Shown here: positions 1 through 13,915 of the stretch, piece by piece | Position numbering within the stretch: the stretch's first letter is position 1 | Layout of the letters: the number at the start of each line of letters is the position of its first letter | Source: Pseudomonadota bacterium | Lineage (GTDB): Bacteria > Pseudomonadota > Gammaproteobacteria > Halothiobacillales > Halothiobacillaceae | Reading direction: 5' to 3' | Assembly (NCBI GenBank): GCA_021795795.1 | Contig: JAJYPA010000001.1 | Span: 36,879 to 100,878 of the forward strand | Length of the DNA: 64,000 nucleotides | Translations under genes and position numbers: made by a program | Notes under the pieces: model-generated | Database searches by the model: none | Told to the model about the DNA's origin: nothing | The model's input: the letters and a program-made list of their open reading frames with translations, nothing else

Positions 1-890
<890 letters not shown>

Positions 891-1382
891 GTGGCTACTA
901 TTATGCTCAAAGAATACGCAACGATGTCGGATGAACAGATTGCTCGTCTGCTTTTCGATACAACGCGAATGTGGCGGTCCCAGCTCAATGGTGTACTGGC
1001 GGAATACAACCTCACGGCATCGGCATGGTCCGTCATTCGCGTGCTGCGGGATGAGGGTCAGGGTCTCACCCAGAAAGAACTGGCGAGCGAGCTGTCCATT
1101 GAAGGGCCGACACTGGTCAAACTGCTCGACAGTCTGGAACGTCTGAACTGGATTGAGCGCCGTGTCGCACCGACCGATCGCCGAGCAAAAACAATCTGGC
1201 TGATTGATTCTTCCCTGCCGGAAATCCGGGAAGCCGATCTGAAGCTTGGCATGGTTCGTCATGCCATTTTAGAAATACTGGACGATCAGGAGCGTACTGA
1301 ATTCATTCTTCTGATGAGCAAAGTAAAACAAAATCTGGAGCAGATGTGTCATGAATCAAACAGCGAAGGAGACGAAATCTGA
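891..1382 (+). CDS. MarR-family transcriptional regulator
   Basis: A 163-residue winged-helix regulator of the MarR/SlyA type. The N-terminal helix carries the LNGVLAEYNLTASAWSVIRVL pattern, followed by the recognition helix region (LTQKELASELSIEGPTLVKL) and the beta-wing (RVAPTDRRAKTIWL). The first start in frame is GTG 891; an ATG at 903 is an alternative. Its 3' end overlaps the start of the HlyD/EmrA-type gene by 32 bases, the usual arrangement for a local repressor that controls an efflux pump and responds to a small aromatic ligand. The exact ligand cannot be read from sequence. Confidence 0.9.
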   Translation: MATIMLKEYATMSDEQIARLLFDTTRMWRSQLNGVLAEYNLTASAWSVIRVLRDEGQGLTQKELASELSIEGPTLVKLLDSLERLNWIERRVAPTDRRAKTIWLIDSSLPEIREADLKLGMVRHAILEILDDQERTEFILLMSKVKQNLEQMCHESNSEGDEI

Positions 1383-2550
1383 GGCGCCCTTAAACACGCC
1401 TCCCGAGCCTTCCGCTGCTGCTTCGGGTGCCTTTGACAAGGCATCCGAAAATCAACGACACACCGCGCCATCTCCCCGGTCGAAAGCCTCTCGGCACCGC
1501 CTGTTCCTGATTCTGTTTTTCCTGCTCCTGGCCGCCTGGCTGGGATTGGGCTATCTGCGCTACAACCAACAATTCATTTCGACCGAAGATGCGTTCATCA
1601 ACGGCAATCAGACGCAAATCGGGCCGGAAGTATCTGGTCTGCTTCAGACTACGCCGTGGCAAAACAATAAAGACGTGCAAAAAGGCGACGTGCTGTTCAC
1701 GCTCGACCCCACGCCCTATCAACTCGCGGTGGATGCGGCAAAGGCCGGTTTAAGTGCGGCAAAGCGCGAGCAGCAAACAGCTGACGCAGCGATCATCACG
1801 GCTCAGGCCGAGCTCCTGCGACAGGAAGCAGCAGCCCAGCAGGCTCGTGATCATTTGTATCGGTTGACAAACATCAAGAACAAGCAATTCGTATCCGAAC
1901 AGGCGCTTTCTGATGCCCAATCCGCCCTGGCAGTAGCCAAAGCCGCCGTTGAACAGGCTCGTGCGCAACTGGATCAGACCAAGGCCAGCGCAGGCGCCCG
2001 CGGCTCGGAGAATGATCGGATCAAGGCGGCACAGGCCAAGTTGGCGCTGGCGGAATACAACCTGAGCCAAACTGTCGTGCGCGCGCCCATGTCCGGCAGG
2101 CTCGCCAATTACTCGATCGAACCGGGCCAACCCGTCAGTGCCCATCAAACCGTCTGCTCGATCGTGGCCACAACCGGCTTATGGGTGGACGCCAACTTCA
2201 AAGAGACGGAACTGGGTGAAATCCGCGTCGGGCAACCGGCACAGATCGAGTCCGATATCTATCCGGGACATGTATTCAAAGGACACGTGCTTTCGATCGC
2301 GGCAGGCGCAGGCAATGCCTTTTCGTTGCTTCCGCCACAAAATGCAACCGGCAATTGGGTCAAGGTCACCCAGCGCGTGCCGGTTCGCATCGTACTGGAC
2401 GACACCGATACGCAGCGCCATCTACCCATCGGCACCAGCACGACGACCCGCATCGAACTGACAAAAAACCCTGAAAAATTCATGCAGTCACTGCTAGGCA
2501 TTATCGGGCTCAGTGGACTCGTGACGCCATCCAAAGCGAACCCGCACTAG
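1351..2550 (+). CDS. HlyD/EmrA-family membrane fusion protein of a drug-efflux system
   Basis: A 399-residue periplasmic adaptor. It has a Pro/Ala/Ser-rich cytoplasmic N terminus, one membrane helix at about residues 50-70 (LFLILFFLLLAAWLGLGYL), a biotinyl-lipoyl-like domain (STEDAFINGNQTQIGPEVSG), a long alpha-hairpin rich in Ala/Gln (about 125-240) and a beta-barrel region (VRAPMSGRLANYSIEPGQPV). This is the EmrA pattern, which bridges an inner-membrane MFS pump to an outer-membrane TolC channel. No TolC-like gene is present here, so the channel must be encoded elsewhere. It overlaps the MarR gene and is followed after 23 bases by the MFS transporter. Confidence 0.92.
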   Translation: MNQTAKETKSEAPLNTPPEPSAAASGAFDKASENQRHTAPSPRSKASRHRLFLILFFLLLAAWLGLGYLRYNQQFISTEDAFINGNQTQIGPEVSGLLQTTPWQNNKDVQKGDVLFTLDPTPYQLAVDAAKAGLSAAKREQQTADAAIITAQAELLRQEAAAQQARDHLYRLTNIKNKQFVSEQALSDAQSALAVAKAAVEQARAQLDQTKASAGARGSENDRIKAAQAKLALAEYNLSQTVVRAPMSGRLANYSIEPGQPVSAHQTVCSIVATTGLWVDANFKETELGEIRVGQPAQIESDIYPGHVFKGHVLSIAAGAGNAFSLLPPQNATGNWVKVTQRVPVRIVLDDTDTQRHLPIGTSTTTRIELTKNPEKFMQSLLGIIGLSGLVTPSKANPH

Positions 2551-2573
2551 AGCCGGACAGATCAGCCCCAGCC

Positions 2574-4127
2574 ATGAGCAAATCCACCCCTCTATTCGAT
2601 GCAAGCAAACTCACCGCCTTCGAGCGCGTGATGATCACGCTTGCCGTGATGGCGGCCACCGTCATGCAAGTGCTCGATACGACCATCGCTTCGGTTGCCC
2701 TGCCCTATATGGCCGGTGATCTGGGGGCTTCGCCCGATCAGATTTCCTGGGTACTGACCAGCTATCTGGTGGCTTCCGCGATCATCATGCCGCTCACCGG
2801 CTACTTCACGGACAAATTCGGCCAACGGGAATACCTGATGCTCAGTATCGGGCTGTTCGTGCTGTCTTCGGCTTTGTGCGGTCTGTCTGCCAACCTGCCG
2901 CAGATTGTCGGTTTCCGCCTGCTGCAGGGTGTGGCCGGTGCTGCACTGGTCCCGCTATCTCAAGCCATCATGGTGCAGGTGTTCCCGCCGGATCAACGGG
3001 GCAAGGCCATGGCGATCTGGGGTATCGGGGTGATGGTCGGCCCCATTCTCGGCCCGACCATCGGCGGTTGGATCACCGAGACCTTCAACTGGCGCTGGAC
3101 GTTCTATATCAACCTGCCCGTCGGCCTGCTGGCGTTGTTCGTCGTCGGCCGATTTGCTCCGCGAATCCCACGCAAGACCGGACGGACGATGGACTGGTGG
3201 GGCTTCGCCCTGCTCGGGCTGTCGATTGGCGGTCTGCAATACGTGCTGGATCGGGGCAATCAGGACAACTGGTTCTCTTCCTCGACCATCGTCACGGCCG
3301 CCATTATTTCGGTCGTCGCATTGGTTTTCTTCATCTGGCTGAGCTTTGTGCCCAACCGCAAACCCGTTTTTTCGCTTGAGATATTCCGGGATCGAAACTT
3401 TACCTTGGCCAATGGCGTGATGCTCCTGATGGGGCTTGGCATGTTCGGTGCGATTTTCGTTCAACCTTTAATGCTGGAGCAGGAAATGGGCTATCCGGTG
3501 ATGACGACCGGCATGGCGTTGGCGCCGCGCGGGATTGCCAGCATGGTGGCAATGATGATTGTGGGGCGCATTATTGGCAAAGTCGATATCCGCCTGATCA
3601 TCATTACCGGCATCGCCCTGAGCCTCGTCGGCAGTTGGGGCATGATGCAATACAACCTCGACATCAACACGTGGCAGATTATCTGGCCACTGCTGTTCCA
3701 AGGGGCGGGCATCGGCATGATTTTCGTGCCGTTATCCACGGCGGCATTTTCCACGCTCGCACCCCATTTTGCCGCCGAGGCGGCCGGGATTTACAGCCTG
3801 GTGCGAACTGTTGGCTCTTCTATCGGCATTTCGCTGGTCGCCACCTTGGTCAGCCGACACGCTCAGGTTGCCTGGAATCAGCTGGGTGGCGGCATCACGA
3901 TCGAAAATCCGCTCGTCTGGCAGTATCTCGCCCCACTGCACCTGACCCCACAATCCCCCCAAGGCGCGGCCATTCTGGCCAACGTATTGAGCCAACAATC
4001 CAATATGCTGTCCTATCACGATGCGTTCGTGCTGATTTTCGCCAGCTTCCTGTTCATGATCCCCGTCGCCTTTGCGCTCAAATCCGGGCAGAAAAAGAAC
4101 GTGACGCCATCTATCGCAGCCGAGTAA
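2574..4127 (+). CDS. DHA2-family (EmrB/QacA) MFS drug transporter
   Basis: A 517-residue inner-membrane proton antiporter with 14 predicted hydrophobic segments. The early motif LDTTIASVALPYMAGDLG and motif A-like GYFTDKFGQREYL are typical of the DHA2 drug:H+ family, as is GIGVMVGPILGPTIGGWITE in the fifth helix. It forms an operon with the adaptor and MarR genes and would pump hydrophobic compounds through an EmrAB-TolC-like assembly. The substrate cannot be inferred. Confidence 0.93.
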   Translation: MSKSTPLFDASKLTAFERVMITLAVMAATVMQVLDTTIASVALPYMAGDLGASPDQISWVLTSYLVASAIIMPLTGYFTDKFGQREYLMLSIGLFVLSSALCGLSANLPQIVGFRLLQGVAGAALVPLSQAIMVQVFPPDQRGKAMAIWGIGVMVGPILGPTIGGWITETFNWRWTFYINLPVGLLALFVVGRFAPRIPRKTGRTMDWWGFALLGLSIGGLQYVLDRGNQDNWFSSSTIVTAAIISVVALVFFIWLSFVPNRKPVFSLEIFRDRNFTLANGVMLLMGLGMFGAIFVQPLMLEQEMGYPVMTTGMALAPRGIASMVAMMIVGRIIGKVDIRLIIITGIALSLVGSWGMMQYNLDINTWQIIWPLLFQGAGIGMIFVPLSTAAFSTLAPHFAAEAAGIYSLVRTVGSSIGISLVATLVSRHAQVAWNQLGGGITIENPLVWQYLAPLHLTPQSPQGAAILANVLSQQSNMLSYHDAFVLIFASFLFMIPVAFALKSGQKKNVTPSIAAE

Positions 4128-4211
4128 TTCACCGCCCGCTCACACGAGACGGGCCGCTATCTGTCGCCTGAATTGGTTATACTCCTGATTCTGAATCAGT
4201 TCGAGAATGTT

Positions 4212-4751
4212 ATGCCGCGCAAGTTTTTCCGCAAATGGGCCCCGAGCAAGGAGGCCGTATTGGCTCCGGCGTTCATGCGCCCTTTTGCCAAGTGGCTGGC
4301 GCACCCGAATTTATGGCATCTGAACCGACGTTCGGTGTCCGGCGGCGTGGCCGTAGGCCTGTTCATCGCTTTTCTGCCGACACCGTTCCAGATGCTGCTG
4401 GCCGCCATCGCCGCCGTCTTTTTTCGGGTGAATGTTGCGTTGGCCGTAGCCATGCCGTTGCTATCCAACCCGTTTACCATGGTGCCGATTCTCTGGGTGG
4501 CCTATATCATCGGATCCTGGCTCACGGGCTGCACGGTGACTGTGCCGACGACGGGCATCACTTTTGAATGGGTCATGACGCAACTGCATGTCATCTGGCC
4601 GCCACTGCTGACCGGCCTGCTCGTGCTTGCGACTCTGAGCGCGGTCATCAGTTTTTTCACCATTCAGTTTTTATGGCGGCTGAATGTCATCCTGCACAAA
4701 CGGCGCAAACAGAAACTGCGCGCACGTGGCCTCGGCCAGCCGCCGCTTTAG
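4212..4751 (+). CDS. DUF2062 membrane protein
   Basis: A 179-residue protein starting at ATG 4212 (MPRKFFRKW); a longer TTG start at 4173 is less likely. It has the DUF2062 pattern: a basic N terminus, then WHLNRRSVSGGVAVGLFIAFLP, followed by three to four hydrophobic segments containing MPLLSNPFTMVPILW. Members are small inner-membrane proteins of unknown biochemical role, often beside envelope or housekeeping genes. Here the gene stands between the efflux pair and metH, on the same strand, with no evident functional tie. Confidence 0.85.
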   Translation: MPRKFFRKWAPSKEAVLAPAFMRPFAKWLAHPNLWHLNRRSVSGGVAVGLFIAFLPTPFQMLLAAIAAVFFRVNVALAVAMPLLSNPFTMVPILWVAYIIGSWLTGCTVTVPTTGITFEWVMTQLHVIWPPLLTGLLVLATLSAVISFFTIQFLWRLNVILHKRRKQKLRARGLGQPPL

Positions 4752-4817
4752 CCCATCAAGGCTAACAAATTCGACTCCCACGCCCCCGGCCCACATTAAT
4801 CCTGGCTCACTAAACTC

Positions 4818-8520
<3,703 letters not shown>

Positions 8521-8534
<14 letters not shown>

Positions 8535-9405
8535 GGCGGCAGCAAGGGCCAAAGGCGAAGCCCGAGAGCGTAGCAATCAAGTGTTTTTTGGGTGTACCAT
8601 CGACGATCATCGATTTGAAAGGCATTTTACCGGGACGGATGCTCTGAAAAACTTCGAACAACCATTGAATGAACGGATTCGTGCCTGCCTGCGGCTCGAA
8701 TACCTGTTCGATCGCTTTGAACTGCACTTGGCGGACGAATCTGCCGAGGGTTCGTTGTGTGCGATCCTGATCCTGATCGAAGCCACCGACGTGCTCGGCC
8801 GCATCGATGTCAAACGCGAGCTCATCAAGGAACTGGAACGCCAACAGGCCAAGCTGCTGCACGTGGCGCACACGCCGCAGGTCAACGCCGAAATTCTCAA
8901 TCAGGTGCTGGACCAGCAGGCGCAATTGCTCGACCAACTGCTCCGCATGAGCACACAGCCGGGCACCCACCTCAAAAAGCACGAACTCCTCAATGCCATT
9001 CGTCAACGGGCTTCCATTCCCGGCGCCTTGTGCGCCTTCGATCTGGCCGCACTGCACCACTGGCTGGCTCAGCCCTACTCGGAGCGACGGGAGGATTTTG
9101 TCGAGTGGTTGGAACCTCTGGCAACCATTCGACGCGCGAATGAGCTGGTGATAGATCTCATCAGGAAAAGTGTTGCCCCTGAGCCCAGAACAGCAGAAGA
9201 CGGCTTCTTCCAGCTGAATCTGGATTTGGGCACGCCCTATCAACTTGTACGCGTCCTACTGGATGACAACAGCAATGTCTATCCGGAAATCAGCGCCAGC
9301 AAGCATCGGGTCATCGTCCGCTTCATGCGGCTGGATCGCCGGACCGGGCACCCTTATCAGGTCAATCACGATGTCGCTTTCGAATTGGCCCTCTGTCAGT
9401 TATAA
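8521..9405 (+). CDS. zapD: Cell division protein ZapD
   Basis: ZapD crosslinks and bundles FtsZ protofilaments at the division ring. The family core is clear: [20 protein letters not shown] near residue 45, then [37 protein letters not shown] and the C-terminal [10 protein letters not shown]...FELALCQL. The start is uncertain. ATG 8521 overlaps metH and adds about 40 residues before the conserved block; GTG 8581 is a shorter alternative. In many relatives zapD lies beside coaE; here it follows metH and precedes minC, another division gene. Confidence 0.9.
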
Positions 9406-9493
9406 AGCATCACGGTACCGATTCAACGAACAAGATCCAACGAAAGAATCTCATCCCGAAATATAATCAGAAATATAACCAGACAAACCATCC

Positions 9494-10267
9494 ATGAGCC
9501 CATCGCCCTTTATCCCGATCGAACACGAAACCTTCAGCCTGCACCGCAACCCGACGCCCGTCACCTGCCTCGTTCTGCGAGAAACCCATTTACTGAAGCT
9601 GACCCGAGCATTCAAGGATACTTTCGGCGGACAAGGTATTTTCAGCCAGCCCGAATCAGTACTGATTGATCTCTCGGGGATCGAAAACAGTGGCAAATGG
9701 GTTGATTTTCCGGCGCTGATCAGCTTGCTACGCAATTATCAGCTCGAACCGATCGCGGTACTGGGGGGCAACATAAAACAGCGACAGCAGGCGACACAAG
9801 CGCACCTGCCGCTTATAGAGGCCCGCCCGGCCACGGAGCCCAAGGCAGCGGCACCAGTGCAAAAACCCACGACGACTGAACCACCCAAACCGTCACCGGT
9901 GCCACAAGCCGAGCGTCCGGCGCACATACTCAATCCGCCGACCGTGATTCGCCACCCTGTCCGTTCGGGCGCCGAACTCTATGCGAAACAGGCCGACCTG
10001 ATCATCATCAGCATGGTCGGCGCAGGCGCGCGCGTGGTCGCCGATGGCTCGATCTACGTCCATGGCGCACTCAAGGGTACGGCTGCGGCCGGTGTCAACG
10101 GTATGCCCCAAGCCAGGATTTTCTGCGAATCTTTCGAGCCGGAAATCATCGCCATCAACGGTACCTACCTTGATGGCGAGCAGTTAGCGAAGCACTCCGC
10201 CTGGGGTAAGCGGGTATTGATCGAATTGGATCAAAAAGGACAACTGGACATTCGCGTTTTCCCCTGA
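9494..10267 (+). CDS. minC: Septum site-determining protein MinC
   Basis: MinC inhibits FtsZ assembly away from midcell. The 257-residue protein has the N-terminal MinC domain (about 1-105), a Pro/Thr-rich linker (about 110-150), and the C-terminal beta-helix domain starting HPVRSGAELYAKQADLIII and containing GSIYVHGALKGTAAAGVNG, with RIFCESFEPEIIAINGTY near the end. Family members normally sit directly upstream of minD and minE. Here minC is followed by about 500 bases with no gene, so the usual partners are missing from this locus. Confidence 0.95.
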   Translation: MSPSPFIPIEHETFSLHRNPTPVTCLVLRETHLLKLTRAFKDTFGGQGIFSQPESVLIDLSGIENSGKWVDFPALISLLRNYQLEPIAVLGGNIKQRQQATQAHLPLIEARPATEPKAAAPVQKPTTTEPPKPSPVPQAERPAHILNPPTVIRHPVRSGAELYAKQADLIIISMVGAGARVVADGSIYVHGALKGTAAAGVNGMPQARIFCESFEPEIIAINGTYLDGEQLAKHSAWGKRVLIELDQKGQLDIRVFP

Positions 10268-10713
10268 GGAATCTCTTACATCTTGACAGCTTAAATTTAC
10301 GCAGACCTTCCCCAAACGAGGTAAGGAAGGAACGATCAAAAGACTGATGGTCGCGAGCACAGAAAAGACTTTGCAATAGATTTCAAAAAGATGCTGCACA
10401 GCTCGACCACTGCACGGTCAAATCGCCCCAGAATCAAACTCTCGAGCCCCATCCGCAGCCCCTTACGCACCAAAAAGAAGCAACAGCCTTCAATATCGGC
10501 TTAATAAAACAATCGAGCGGCCACACCCCCGACAAGAGTCCTATTGCTTCCCTAAGGATGGCATAAAACTTTACATTCGATCGATATTCGACAGGAAAGT
10601 GTGTTTTAAGGTATAGAAACACATCAAATGCCCGCACCAATCTAGCGCGAATAAGCCTAAATAGAATATAAATTTATTTATATTTATCAAAATCTTAATA
10701 AAGGCAGACAATC
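10268..10713. other. Non-coding stretch downstream of minC
   Basis: No credible gene is visible between minC and the ridA promoter. On the minus strand a segment near 10298-10315 reads GTTTGGGGAAGGTCTGCG, which resembles the repeat ends at 22459-22491. Around 10634-10649 is GCACCAATCTAGCGCG, a possible half-conserved NtrC site about 80 bases ahead of the sigma-54-like promoter. The region may be the scar of lost genes or of an element. Confidence 0.4.
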
Positions 10714-10729
10714 TGGCACAGTGCTTGCC
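10714..10729 (+). promoter_or_regulatory. Sigma-54-type (-24/-12) promoter for the ridA unit
   Basis: TGGCAC-AGTGC-TTGCC matches the sigma-54 consensus TGGCAC-N5-TTGCW in all key positions, with GG and GC spaced correctly. It lies 56 bases before the ridA start. This fits nitrogen-limitation control of ridA and the amino-acid transporter behind it. Confidence 0.75.
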
Positions 10730-10785
10730 AAATAGGTTTATATGGACAAACCATTTGTAAACCACTCTCAGCGAGCCTGTACTTC

Positions 10786-11202
10786 ATGAACGACCCTATT
10801 TTTCACATGGTCGCGGATGCCCCTATTCCCGTTGCGCCATTCAGCCATGCGGTTGAAACGAATGGCTGGGTGTTCGTGACAGGGCAATTGCCCATCGATC
10901 CCGACGACGATAGCGCCCCACTCCCCGAAGGAATCGAGGCACAAACACTTAAGGTATTCGCAAATCTGCAACGCGTACTGAGCAGCCTGGATTTAGGTCT
11001 TGAGCACGTACTCTCCGCCCGGGTATTCCTCACTGACTTCTACACCGACTACGAAGCCATGAACGCGGTTTACGCCAGCTATTTCCCTCATGACCGCCGT
11101 CCCGCACGAACCTGTGTCGGTGTTACCGGTTTGGCGCGTGAAGCACTTGTAGAAATCGATTTCATTGCGCGACGACCGACAAGTCGCCCCTTCAACCCTT
11201 GA
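10786..11202 (+). CDS. RidA-family (YjgF/UK114) protein
   Basis: A 138-residue protein of the Rid superfamily, which includes the enamine/imine deaminase RidA. Visible features are PFSHAVETNGWVFVTGQLP and the family-typical C-terminal region RRPARTCVGVTGLAREALVEID, where the Arg and the final Glu correspond to substrate-binding positions in active RidA. Family members clear reactive enamines from PLP enzymes, or hydrolyse related imine/carbamate intermediates in degradation pathways. It is the first gene after a sigma-54-type promoter and shortly precedes an amino-acid-type ABC transporter. Its specific substrate is unknown. Confidence 0.88.
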   Translation: MNDPIFHMVADAPIPVAPFSHAVETNGWVFVTGQLPIDPDDDSAPLPEGIEAQTLKVFANLQRVLSSLDLGLEHVLSARVFLTDFYTDYEAMNAVYASYFPHDRRPARTCVGVTGLAREALVEIDFIARRPTSRPFNP

Positions 11203-11252
11203 CTGTTAGCAGTCACTCAACCCCGCTAAAACTATTATCCCAGGAGATAACC

Positions 11253-12149
11253 ATGAGCCCTTTTTTTCCAAAATCCCAACGCCGATTACTGTCTGCTGCA
11301 TTGTTTGCTTCTCTGCTGCCTGCACTGCCCCTTACCGCGCACGCAGCCGATCTGGCCAGTTCAGAAGCCTGCCAGGCCCTGCAAGCCAAATATCCCCAGT
11401 TCAAAGGGAAAACGCTCGTCAATGCCCTTAATCCTCATACCCCTGGATATGAAGCGCTGGATCCTAAAGATCCGAGCAAATACATCGGCCTGGATATTGA
11501 TCTGGCCGAATCGCTCGGCAGCTGCCTTGGCTTCAAGGTAACCTACAAGCCAGTCGCGTTTGCGGCATTGTTGCCAACACTGCAAAGCGGCCAGGCGGAT
11601 CTCGTGATTTCTGACATCTATGCGACGAAAGAGCGCGCCAAAGCTGCCGACTTCATTACGTACTCGAAAGTGTTCGATGGTGTGCTCGTTGCTAAGGGCA
11701 ACCCGAAAAACATCACGGGCATCAATCTGTCTCTATGCGGTACAACGGCGGCAGAGAACACCGGTTTCGTTGAGGTTCCTCTGATACAAAACCTGGAGCC
11801 TGAATGTAAGGCAGCAGGAAAACCCGCGCCACAACTGCAACTCTATGACAACAATGCTTCCTGTATTCAGGCCATTCTTGCCGGACGAGCGGATACCTAT
11901 ATCAACGACGTGAATACAGTTGATCAGGCGGTCAAGGCTTATCCGGACAAACTCAGCAAAGCGACAGCCGTGACATTGCCTTACCACATCGGCATCGGCG
12001 TTTCAAAGAAGAATCCCGAATTACGGGACGCCATTGTTCTTGCACTGACCGAAATTCAAAAAACCGGTCTGCAGCTTGAGCTGATGAAGAAGTGGGGTCT
12101 GGATCAAGGCGCGATCGAAGCACCGACCATTATCAGCAGTGATGAGTAA
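11253..12149 (+). CDS. Amino-acid-type ABC transporter substrate-binding protein (SBP family 3)
   Basis: A 298-residue periplasmic binding protein. Start ATG 11253 is chosen because it has a GGAG ribosome site eight bases upstream and directly opens a Sec signal peptide (basic PKSQRR, hydrophobic core, cleavage after AHA near residue 32). The mature part has the family-3 features YIGLDIDLAESLGSCLGF, LLPTLQSGQADLVISDIY and ERAKAADF. It likely binds an amino acid or similar small nitrogen compound and delivers it to the fused permease/ATPase 17 bases downstream. Confidence 0.92.
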   Translation: MSPFFPKSQRRLLSAALFASLLPALPLTAHAADLASSEACQALQAKYPQFKGKTLVNALNPHTPGYEALDPKDPSKYIGLDIDLAESLGSCLGFKVTYKPVAFAALLPTLQSGQADLVISDIYATKERAKAADFITYSKVFDGVLVAKGNPKNITGINLSLCGTTAAENTGFVEVPLIQNLEPECKAAGKPAPQLQLYDNNASCIQAILAGRADTYINDVNTVDQAVKAYPDKLSKATAVTLPYHIGIGVSKKNPELRDAIVLALTEIQKTGLQLELMKKWGLDQGAIEAPTIISSDE

Positions 12150-12166
12150 TCCAGTCGGAGACTAAA

Positions 12167-13768
12167 GTGGATCTTTTTTTCCATTATTTGACGATGGATT
12201 ACCTGCTCAAAGGTATCTTCCTGACCTTGGAGATTACGGTGATCGGGCTTGTCGGTGGTTTTGCCATCGGCATTGTCCTGGCCGCAATGCTGCTATCTCG
12301 TCACCGCTGGATTTCCGTGGTGGCGAGAACCTATACGGTGATCTTTCGTGGGACACCACTCATCTTACAGATGGTATTCGTCTACGACGCGCTGCCACAC
12401 ATGGGAATCATGCTCAGTGCACTGCTAGCCGGCGGCGTTGCACTCGCCCTCAATGAGGCCCCCTTCATCGCAGAGATCCTGCGTTCGGGAATTCGTGGCG
12501 TCGATCGAGGACAAAGTGCCGCCGGCCAGGCACTGGGCATGTCGTCGTTTGTCCTGATGAGGCGAATCATCGCGCCTCAAGCCATACGCACAATGATTCC
12601 CGCTTTCGGCAATGAAGGTGTGAATGCGTTGAAAAACTCATCACTAGCTTCTTTCATCTCCGTTCAGGAACTGACCCTTCGGAGTACACAGTTGGCCTCG
12701 TCCACCTTCGACTTCTTCTCCGTTTTCTTTGCTTCCGGCTTGCTTTACCTGATGTTGACCGGTGGTGTGTCTGCCATCCAGCTTTTCGCTGAGCGAGCAC
12801 TCGATCTCGACCGCCCACGAGACAAGGGAAAGATACTGAAGTATCTGCTGCCTTGGCGTAAGGACCCGGAAGAAGCACTGCCGTCTAAGCCTGCCACAGC
12901 AGAAGGCGCTGCGTTATCAGAGTTACTGGTCACACCAACGCGTGAAGACCGAATCGCCAGGCTGGCCGAACTCGCCAAAGGCCCGATCGCTGTCGAAATT
13001 CAGGATCTGACCAAATCCTATGGTGAGCGCCAGATTTTCGGCGATTTGAATCTTCAGGTTCATACCGGTGAGATCGTCGCGCTTCTCGGCCCGAGCGGAT
13101 CAGGCAAAAGCACGCTGCTCCGCTGCATCAATCGACTCGAAACCTGGAACTCGGGTGACGTGTTTATTGGGGGGCACCGGATCGGGTATTCGTCTGGTGG
13201 CCTTGTTCTGTCGCCAAGCGAAGTGGCCCGGCAGCGCGTCGAAGTCGGTGTCGGCATGTTGTTCCAGCATTTCAATCTGTTCGCACACCTGACCGCGGAA
13301 GAGAACATCGCCGGACCGTTGCGCTGGGTACATGGCTGGTCGCAGGAAGCCGCAGCACAACGAGCACAGGAATTGCTCGATCGGGTTGGCCTCGGTGACC
13401 GAGGGGATACCCTGCCTCGTCATCTGTCGGGCGGGCAACAGCAACGCGTGGCGATCGCACGGGCAATCGCCCCGGGAGCCAAAGTACTCCTGCTTGACGA
13501 GCCGACCTCTGCACTTGATCCGGAAATGGTCGGCGAAGTGCTGGATGTCATTCGCAGGCTCGCCATTGAGGAAAAACTCACCATGATCATTTCTACTCAT
13601 CAATTGAGGTTCGCTGAGGAAGTCGCCGATCGCGTCATCTTCCTCACTGATGGAAATATTGTTGAGGATGGGCCCGCCTACGAGGTGCTTAGCCAACCAC
13701 GCAATCCACTGACGGCCCGCTTTATCCGTGTGATGAGTTCCGGCCAGACCTCAGCGCTCGCTCTGTGA
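12167..13768 (+). CDS. Amino-acid-type ABC transporter, permease fused to ATPase
   Basis: A 533-residue fusion with GTG start at 12167 and a CGGAG ribosome site. Residues 1-220 form a His/Glu/Gln-type permease with about five membrane helices and the coupling loop EAPFIAEILRSGIRGVDRGQ (EAA motif). After a linker of about 55 residues, a complete ABC ATPase begins near 275: Walker A GPSGSGKST near 308, signature LSGGQQQRVAIARAI near 420, Walker B VLLLDEPTSALDP and the switch His in STHQLRFA. Most relatives encode these as separate proteins. The fusion would dimerise to give a complete importer with the binding protein upstream. Confidence 0.93.
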   Translation: MDLFFHYLTMDYLLKGIFLTLEITVIGLVGGFAIGIVLAAMLLSRHRWISVVARTYTVIFRGTPLILQMVFVYDALPHMGIMLSALLAGGVALALNEAPFIAEILRSGIRGVDRGQSAAGQALGMSSFVLMRRIIAPQAIRTMIPAFGNEGVNALKNSSLASFISVQELTLRSTQLASSTFDFFSVFFASGLLYLMLTGGVSAIQLFAERALDLDRPRDKGKILKYLLPWRKDPEEALPSKPATAEGAALSELLVTPTREDRIARLAELAKGPIAVEIQDLTKSYGERQIFGDLNLQVHTGEIVALLGPSGSGKSTLLRCINRLETWNSGDVFIGGHRIGYSSGGLVLSPSEVARQRVEVGVGMLFQHFNLFAHLTAEENIAGPLRWVHGWSQEAAAQRAQELLDRVGLGDRGDTLPRHLSGGQQQRVAIARAIAPGAKVLLLDEPTSALDPEMVGEVLDVIRRLAIEEKLTMIISTHQLRFAEEVADRVIFLTDGNIVEDGPAYEVLSQPRNPLTARFIRVMSSGQTSALAL

Positions 13769-13915
13769 CCTACAGACCGTACTTATGACCAATTCGCTTC
13801 GCTTTGCCCACACGCCCTGTGGGCAGGCGGGCGATTCCTTCCTGCGCTCGTTCCTGAGTCCATAGACAGCCGAGCACTCTTTAATTCGCACTATTAACCA
13901 ATGAGGAAGCCATCC
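13769..13915. other. Spacer with hairpin between transporter and formamidase-like gene
   Basis: The spacer holds an inverted repeat GCCCACA-CGCCC-TGTGGGC at about 13806-13824. No T-run follows it, so it is a weak terminator candidate at best. No separate promoter is obvious for the next gene. Confidence 0.4.

Noticed and set aside
4752..4817. Possible cobalamin or SAM riboswitch before metH.
   Set aside because: Only 66 bases are available and no B12-box or SAM-type conserved stems are visible.
10434..10640. Small open frame of 68 codons on the minus strand in the spacer after minC.
   Set aside because: No ribosome site, no similarity I recognise, and it overlaps the presumed regulatory region of ridA.
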